This document shows positions 1-7,400 of a DNA stretch of 11,721 nucleotides, piece after piece (position 1 is the first letter of the stretch; the number at the start of each line of letters is the position of its first letter). This DNA comes from Saccoglossus kowalevskii (taxonomy: Eukaryota; Hemichordata; Enteropneusta; Harrimaniidae). Both the position numbers and the translations under genes were made by a program. The notes under the pieces are model-generated. The model was not told the origin of the DNA. It ran no database searches and saw only the letters and a program-made list of their open reading frames with translations. The stretch is from NCBI RefSeq assembly GCF_000003605.2, contig NW_003140827.1, positions 147,049 through 158,769 on the forward strand, read 5' to 3'.

Positions 1-84
1 ACTAATTTGGGTAATCGTTTTATATGATACAGCGTGGATATCAATCGCTGTGAACATGTGTGAATGCGTAGAATACGATAACCG

Positions 85-230
85 TGTGTAAACTACGCTT
101 CGACAATGACCTGTTAATAAAAGTAAAATGCGATAAATATTTCATGCCCTATTCATTTTACCTCTCAAAAATGGCTAGTTACTAGTTTTTTGGAAAAACC
201 ATGTCGTTTATTCGCTGAAATCAATTCCAA
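85..230 (+). repeat. Dispersed repeat fragment, related to 7610-7760
   Basis: The two regions share 'tcgacaatga(c/g)ctgtta', a following '(g)taaaat(g)' stretch, and a later 'catg(t/c)cgttt ... gaaatc/aaaatc ... cca' order over about 140 bp. The match is interrupted and many positions differ, so this is an old copy. A shorter match to the same core (gctgttgtcacagtaaa) sits at the very end of the window, near 11700. No ends or target duplications could be fixed. Confidence 0.5.
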
Positions 231-634
231 GAGATAACCAACTTGACCCATTAGGTCAAAGGACGCTGCTGTAGGTCAAATCTGCAAATGCATCATGGTG
301 GAAATAATGACAATTTTGACTTTGACTGTGTTCCAACTAACTCAAATGTTTTTAATTCCGTAAATTATGGTGGTACGTAATTAATATTGTAATAAAATGT
401 GCGTATTTTTTGTGATCATTTCTGTTTCTTCATTGTGAAAATCAATGATGCAACTAATTTAGTAATTTGATTTTCCCTCAAAGACGTAATTTGTCACTAG
501 ATGAATCAACATTTCTATTTGCACTCTTTTTCTAGGGGGTGCTCGGGTAAGCGCCCACCCCTAAAAAATCATGATTTTCTGAGTTTAGGCCCCTGGGCAC
601 TAACGCGGTCAAGTAGGTAGTATAAAACATTATA

Positions 635-786
635 TTAACTTTTTTCACCACAAGTTCTCTTTTCATCACAAAATATTCTGGTTATAGACTGCACTTTTCT
701 TCAGAAGATTGGGACAAAAATAGCCAAAATTGACTTAAATTTTGTCTGTTGTCTCCAAAATTAAGGTTCATTTCCAGGAATATTAA
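635..786 (+). mobile_element. Truncated MITE relative with TTAA left end
   Basis: The left end reads TTAA (635-638) followed by cttttttcaccacaag, matching the terminal repeat of the complete copy at 8815-9033. Internal matches include ttttcatcacaaa, ttatag.ctgcacttt, aaattttgtctgttg.ctc and tttccag(g/a)aatatt in the same order. The right terminal repeat is missing, since similarity stops near 786, so the copy is 3'-truncated. Confidence 0.6.
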
Positions 787-1308
787 AGTACTTCAAGTAT
801 CTACGTCAGCATGTTCATATTGAATTGCATATTGTATATTTGTGATCTTATCCAATCATGTATGTCCCTCTGATGGCCATTATTATTTCCCAGTTTGTTA
901 ACCCAGTAAAATTGCTCAAAACACGTTGGCAATCATTTGCTAAATTAATATTTTGGTTAGAGGTTGGTAAAAATGCAAAATATATAAAATTAAAATAAAT
1001 AATTTTACCATTAAATAAATGACAAAATGCAAATAAACAGTAGGAGTGCCCAACTAATTTCCATAGAAACAGATTTTCCTATAGCATTAACGCCTACTCT
1101 GGTGGCCATTTTGAATTAAAACATTTTAAAAATACAGTGTTCTGAGCAGTTTCCAGAAAATAGTTTAACAAAATTTCCAGTGTGCCAGCTAAATGTAGCA
1201 TTGGATGTATTTTAACTTGCCAAAATAAGAAACTTTTCATTGTTCATCATGGTTTTATATTTTCTTGCATTGATAACGACTAAAATACTGCTTTTCTTCC
1301 CTCAACAG

Positions 1309-1461
1309 CTTCTTTGCCTTCTGTGCGATCCAGTGCTTCTCCTACTTCTCCATCTGTAAGCACCTCAGATGTTGTTTCTATGGAAACATCATCATCAAGC
1401 ACTTCTTTAACTATCGCCACTACTGATACTGTTGCAACAACAATAAGTAATGCTAAATCAG
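1309..1461 (+). CDS. PHF20/PHF20L1: Exon A: Ser/Thr-rich linker of the PHF20-like protein
   Basis: The acceptor is a good pyrimidine tract, cttttcttccctcaacag, ending at 1308. The donor is TCAG|gtaaat, with GT at 1462. The exon is 153 bp and phase 1 at both ends. The 51-residue piece is almost wholly Ser, Thr, Ala and Val (for example SVRSSASPTSPSVSTSD, then METSSSSTSL) and has no domain, so it is probably a disordered linker and a possible phosphorylation target. The frame stays open for another 104 bases past the donor before a stop at 1563. That is a short chance extension rather than a terminal exon. I assign it to this gene because its phase and position fit the next exon. It has no conserved motif of its own, so confidence is lower than for the PHD exons. 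Confidence 0.7.
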
Positions 1462-4400
1462 GTAAATATAAACACAAAATATTGCTTTTTCACAATTGTA
1501 GAGTTGATGTACTATGCAGGCTTGTAAAACCTGTCCAATTATTCTTGCAAATTGCCAGTAAATGACAAAATAACCATAAAAAAATCAATTGTAAGTCCAT
1601 GATTACAGACTAGGTACTGCTATTTTTCATTTTAATGAAGTTTTCAGGCATGCACTTTCTACTCTCTAGCCATAACCTTGATACCTTGACACTCCCATAC
1701 TAGGCAATTCCATTCACATTGGTTCTGTTTAAAGCACATCTCCACTGACGGCACATTATGTAAAATAACAATCATTTTTGGCTCTTGTAGTTATATGAGC
1801 TAACACCGTCATGTGTCAACTAATATTTTTTTCTTGGGATTCTTGGATTGAAAAACAACTATAATGCACTTTAGAAATGCACGATTCAAAAACCTTGTTT
1901 CTCTCTCTCAAATATTAATCCATTCTCTTCTGTCATCGCATCCACTGTTTCTTAAGCTTTGTAAATTTGGTAAAGTGTGCACGATAACGAAAGAGAATAA
2001 AACACCATTTTTGAGGGGGTAAGTCTTGTGTTGTGACTGACTGCCAAGAATTTCTCTGTGGTCTTCAGTGCCTGAGGTCTATTTATTCATATGTGGCAGA
2101 TGTATGACATTGTGGAACACTCTATTGTGGATAGTGTACTTTACATTAAGATATAAATATTATAACCTGAGTTGATGAGAATATATATTAGATCTTGTAC
2201 AGCTCAGTATACTGTAAAACATTTCTTTTTAGCTAGGTTATTTTTGCTAATTTAGCTGATCTGTAATTTCCCTAATTTAAGATGTATTGTTAGCAAATTT
2301 AACAGAAAATGTATTCTCACAATGAGATCGTCGACTCTTTGTCTAATTCAAAATGCTGTTTATTCATACATTGAATCAAATTTGTCTCCCGGTCACTTAA
2401 TTTAAACATAGTTGTATTTTCTACAGCATCTGTTGGGAGCAAATCAGGTGGGCATGGGAAACCCAGCCGACTTGATCGAAAGAAGAGATGTTCTGCACCT
2501 GCTGCATTGCCAACAGCTCAGGAACAAACTCCAGTAGCCTCAAAGCCACCAGAAATGCAGGAACTAATAGTGGAAGGTATGTCATCAATAATAATCATCC
2601 ATATGCTCTGTAACACACCTAAGAACTTATCTTGTCCCTAATCTTCACAAAGCAAACTGTTACAAATTAAGTTACAGTGTGAAGTTGTTTATACATTTAC
2701 AGTTTTGCATACATTCATGATAGCTTTAAAGTACACTGTGTTCAGTGACTAAGTTTCATGACCTTACGGTCACATTTTTAGCTCCGCTGTCGACTTTGTC
2801 GAGCGGAGCTTATCATATGAGTGATTGTCCGTCGTCCATGTCAATGTTTTACTTTTTCAACGACTTCTTGAAAACTACAAGCCTGAATGCTTTTGATACT
2901 TGGTGTATATAGGTAGACCTCTCTCAGATTTGTTCATTTTATGATCATATCTTTAGTTCTCTAATTTTGGTGAATATTTCTGTCATTTTTGACAAAAAGT
3001 GATATTTTTGACTTCTTGTTAAAAACCGCAAGTCCAATTGCTTTGATACTACATATATAGGTACTACATGTGGACCTCTCTTAGATTGTTCATTTTGTAA
3101 TGATATCTTTAATTCTCTAATTTTGGTGAATATTTTTGTCATTTTTGGTAAAAAGTGATATTTTCAACTTCTTGTTAAAAACCGCAAGTGCAATTGCTTT
3201 GATATTACATATATAGGTACTACATGTGGATCTCTATCACATTTGTTCATCTTGTAATAATATCTTTAGTTCTCTAATTTTGGTGAATATTTTTGTCATT
3301 TTTGGTAAAAAGTGATATTTTCAACTTCTTGTTAAAAACCACAAGTCCAATTGCTTTGATATTACATATATAGGTACTACATGTGGACATCTCTCAGATT
3401 TGTTCATTTTGTAATGATATCTTTAATTCTCTAATTTTGGTGAATATTTTTGTCATTTTTGGTAAAAAGTGATATTTTCAACTTCTTGTTAAAAACCGCA
3501 AGTCCAATTGCTTTGATATTACATATATAGGTACTACATGTGGACCTCTCTCAGATTTGTTCATTTCATGATCATATCTTTAGTTCTCTAATTTTGGTGA
3601 ATATTTCTGTCATTTTTGACAAAAAGTGATATTTTGACTTCTTGTTAAAAACCGCAAGTCCAATTGCTTTGATACTACATATATAGGTACTACATGTGGA
3701 CCTCTCTTAGATTTGTTCATTTTGTAATGATATCTTTAATTCTCTAATTTTGGTGAATATTTTTGTCATTTTTGGTAAAAAGTGATATTTTCAACTTCTT
3801 GTTAAAAACCGCAAGTCCAATTGCTTTGATATTACATATATAAGTACTACATGTGGATCTCTATCACATTTGTTCATCTTGTAATAATATCTTTAGTTCT
3901 CTAATTTTGGTGAATATTTTTGTCATTTTTGGTAAAAAGTGATATTTTCAACTTCTTGTTAAAAACCACAAGTCAAATTGCTTTGATATCACATATATAG
4001 GTACTACATGTGGACCTCTCTCAGATTTGTTCATTTTGTAATGATATCTTCAATTCTCTAATTTGGGTGAATATTTTTGTGATATTTTCAACTTCTTGTT
4101 AAAAACCGCAAGTCAAATTGCTTTGATATTACATATATAGGTACTACATGTGGACCTCTCTCAGATTTGTTCATTTTGTAATGATATCTTCAATTCTCTA
4201 ATTTGGGTGAATATTTTTGTCATTTTTGGTAAAAAGTGATATTTTCAACTTCTTGTTAAAAACCGCAAGTCAAATTGCTTTGATATTACATATATAGGTA
4301 CTACATGTGGACCTCTCTCAGATTTGTTCATTTTGTAATGATATCTTTAATTATCTAATTTTGGTGAATATTTTTGTCATTTTTGGTAAAAAGTGATATT

Positions 4401-7400
4401 TTCTCTTTGTTACAAACCACAATCATTTATGGTGAAAAATGATATTTTTGAATTCTTATTGACAACAGCAAGTCCCATTGCATTGATACTATGCATATTG
4501 TTCATTTTCTAATGATATCTTCTGTTCTTTAATTGAAATGTGCATTGCTGACAGCGGAGCTATCTCAGCCGAGAGGCTGCTTGTTGGTGTTTCGTAATCT
4601 ACTGGTTTCCAATCACTGAAAGAGATGTAGATTAATACAGTAATGCTATATTGGGTTCATTATGAGTAATAACAGAAGCCATACACTATGAAATTTATGC
4701 AAGAGAGAAGAACCACTCTTTGGATTTCAGTAGAACTTTCTGCTCTGAGACAATGTGCAGACCGTGAAGTTTTTGGTTGAAATCTGCATATTAATTATTC
4801 ATTTTTTACCAATATCTCAAGAACCACTCAACTGATTTCACTGAAACATGTCAAATAGGTGCTTTGAAATAATCCCCAGATATGTTTATTTTTAAGTTCA
4901 AATTCATGAATATTAAATATTTAATTTGCATAATGAAGCAATTTTCATCTGTTAATTTTCTGATATGTACCACTTGGTACTTAGATGCTTTGGGGTACGT
5001 GACAGATGTGACAGCACACTCATTGACATACAATTACTGCATTCTGATTTGACAGTGAAAGAAGAGAAGGAAGAACCAAAAGAGAGAGAAGAGGAATTCA
5101 AGGAGGAGACTGTTGTGAATGATGTGACTACACCAATCAAAGTAGATGAGGTGAAAGATGAGGTGGCAGACATCTCAATGGAATCGGTTGATGATCCGGC
5201 TTTGACTAAAGAAGAAATAGTACACTGTCTTTGTAACATGGATGAAGAAGATGGATTCATGATACAGGTAACGTACAATATCTTATCTTCACAATGAGTT
5301 GTTCACACCATTAGTAACATGGATGAAGAAGATGGATTCATGATACAGGTAATGTACAATATCTTATCTTCACAATGAGTTGTTCACACCATTAGTAACA
5401 TGGATGAAGAAGATGGATTCATGATACAGGTAGTGTCCAATAACATCTTATCTTCACAATGAGTTGTTCACACCATTAGTATATAGCGGGCATTATGTTA
5501 CTGTTATGTGTACATGTGGATTCATGATACAGGTAATGTCCAATAACATCTTATCTTCACAATGAGTTGTTCACACCATTAGTATATAGCGGGCATTATG
5601 TTACTATTATGTGTACATGTGGATTCATGATACAGGTAATGTCCAATAACATCTTATCTTCACAATGAGTTGTTCACACCATTAGTATATAGTGGGCATT
5701 ATGTTACTGTTATGTGTACATGTGGATTCATGATACAGGTAATGTCCAATAACATCTTATCTTCACAATGAGTTGTTCACACCATTAGTATATAGCGGGC
5801 ATTATGTTACTATTATGTGTACATGTGGATTCATGATACAGGTAATGTCCAATAACATCTTATCTTCACAATGAGTTGTTCACACCATTAGTATATAGCG
5901 GGCATTATGTTACTATTATGTGTACATGTGGATTCATGATACAGGTAATGTCCAATAACATCTTATCTTCACAATGAGTTGTTCACACCATTAGTATATA
6001 GCAGGCATTATGTTACTATTATGTGTACATGTGGATTCATGATACAGGTAATGTCCAATAACATCATATACCATATTTGATATTGCTGTTGAAATTAATA
6101 AATCTATTTATTGTATTGATTTACAGTGTGAAACATGTCTTTGTTGGCAGCATAGTGGATGTGTTGGATTGAATGAGAATACTGTTCCTAAGAAATATAT
6201 TTGTTGTTTCTGTAAAAACCCAGCAGGTTTGTCATAATGTTATTTCCTAACACGCTTATTGTACAGAAAAGGAGAATTTCACCTAAAAGAAATAGTCAAA
6301 CTATTCTAGATGTTGAATATGGTTTCTTTTGCAAAATGCACTTTATGTACCTTTAAGCATGTGTACATGAAATTTGCACATAAACAAGTCGGGAGCGACA
6401 AGTGGAACATTCAATGTTAGGAACTGTCAGCTGACACTAAAAATTGATATTTTGTCAAGATTTTATGAATTCAAGGTAGTGTCATTGTAAATACACATGT
6501 ATGAGATAAATTTGGTTTGGTTTCAGGTCATCGTAGTCATACTCGATATAGATATGATCAAGAATGGTTTAAAACTGGTGAACTAGCTGGTTTCCCGTCT
6601 GTACCTGACAACTATTCTAAACATGTATCACCAGCTATATTAGCAACACATGACTTGGTCAGTGATATGCACATTGTTAATGAACTACTCCATGGATTAC
6701 AGAATAAACTCACTGTACTACAGTAAGTCATCACATTATAACCTTGCTTTTACTTTTATTAGGTAGCTCTAAAATTATTTAATGTATTTAATTTGCATAT
6801 TAAGTATTGTTCAACTGTAATACAGGTACTATTGAAGTGTAATGTGCAAAAATTTGGCATTAGTCCTTGATTGAACGAAGTCCAAAATCAGGGATTATTA
6901 TCGTAAAAATTTCAACTGGTTTTAAATAGTTAGTGTTGAAAGTCTGAGATGTTTTTAGAGTCAAAATTAAGGTGCATTTTCGAACGGTTGAATTTTTCAG
7001 AATACAAATCCGCAAATGAAAAAAATGGGGATGATAGATAGTGTGCTTCATTAGTTTTTAAAAAATGGAATGTCCGTCAAATTGACGTAAACTTCCCCAT
7101 GTTTCACGGTAAAAGCAAAGGTCGTGGCCGAGTTGTAGGCTAAACAACTCAAAATCAAAACAAAGTCATCAATCAGTAAGTATTATGACAAGGAAAACAA
7201 AACATCAAGACCGGAGAAGAAATCAGCACAAAACAAAATAGGTCAAAAGACAAAGCTGTTGCGCACCACCTAGGAAAACTTGCGAATGTTCGTAGTACAG
7301 GTACCCATTTGACAAAAGATACATGGAAGTTTAGCAACTGTTGCAGTTTATATCTCCCCGACCCAGTGCAATATATCCAGTTAGAATCAAATCTCACGTG

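Larger units (their letters stand above)
1..1308 (+). other. Intronic sequence upstream of exon A, with repeat fragments
   Basis: No coding exon is recognisable on either strand. The stretch holds part of a dispersed repeat near 85-230 that is shared with 7610-7760, a GC-richer patch at 535-600 with 'aagcgcccacccctaaaa', and a truncated TTAA-flanked MITE relative at 635-786. A short AT-rich imperfect palindrome (tggtaaaa ... attttacca) lies at 965-1010. The rest shows no pattern I can support. It is read as intron because exon A begins in the middle of a codon. Confidence 0.6.

Noticed and set aside
1280-1477. 65-codon open frame on the minus strand over exon A
   Set aside because: It is the antisense shadow of a Ser/Thr-rich exon that has good splice sites and fits the + strand gene.
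2945-3142. 65-codon minus-strand frame in the satellite array
   Set aside because: It is created by a 157-bp monomer. The same peptide phrase (MTKIFTKIRELKI / MTEIFTKIRELKI) repeats because the DNA repeats, and it is broken in other monomers.
4965-5055. N-terminal extension of exon C (open frame upstream of the acceptor)
   Set aside because: A pyrimidine-rich acceptor ends at 5055 and the phase matches exon B. The extension has no similarity to the PHF20 family.
5302-5348. Second and third copies of the exon end read as real alternative micro-exons
   Set aside because: The preceding acceptor-like 'caccattag' has no good pyrimidine tract, and inclusion in the PHD frame would start with a TAA stop. 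A duplicated donor is the simpler reading.
5236-6065. CRISPR-like array of regular repeats and spacers
   Set aside because: The period is a continuous tandem duplication without unique spacers, in a spliced animal gene.
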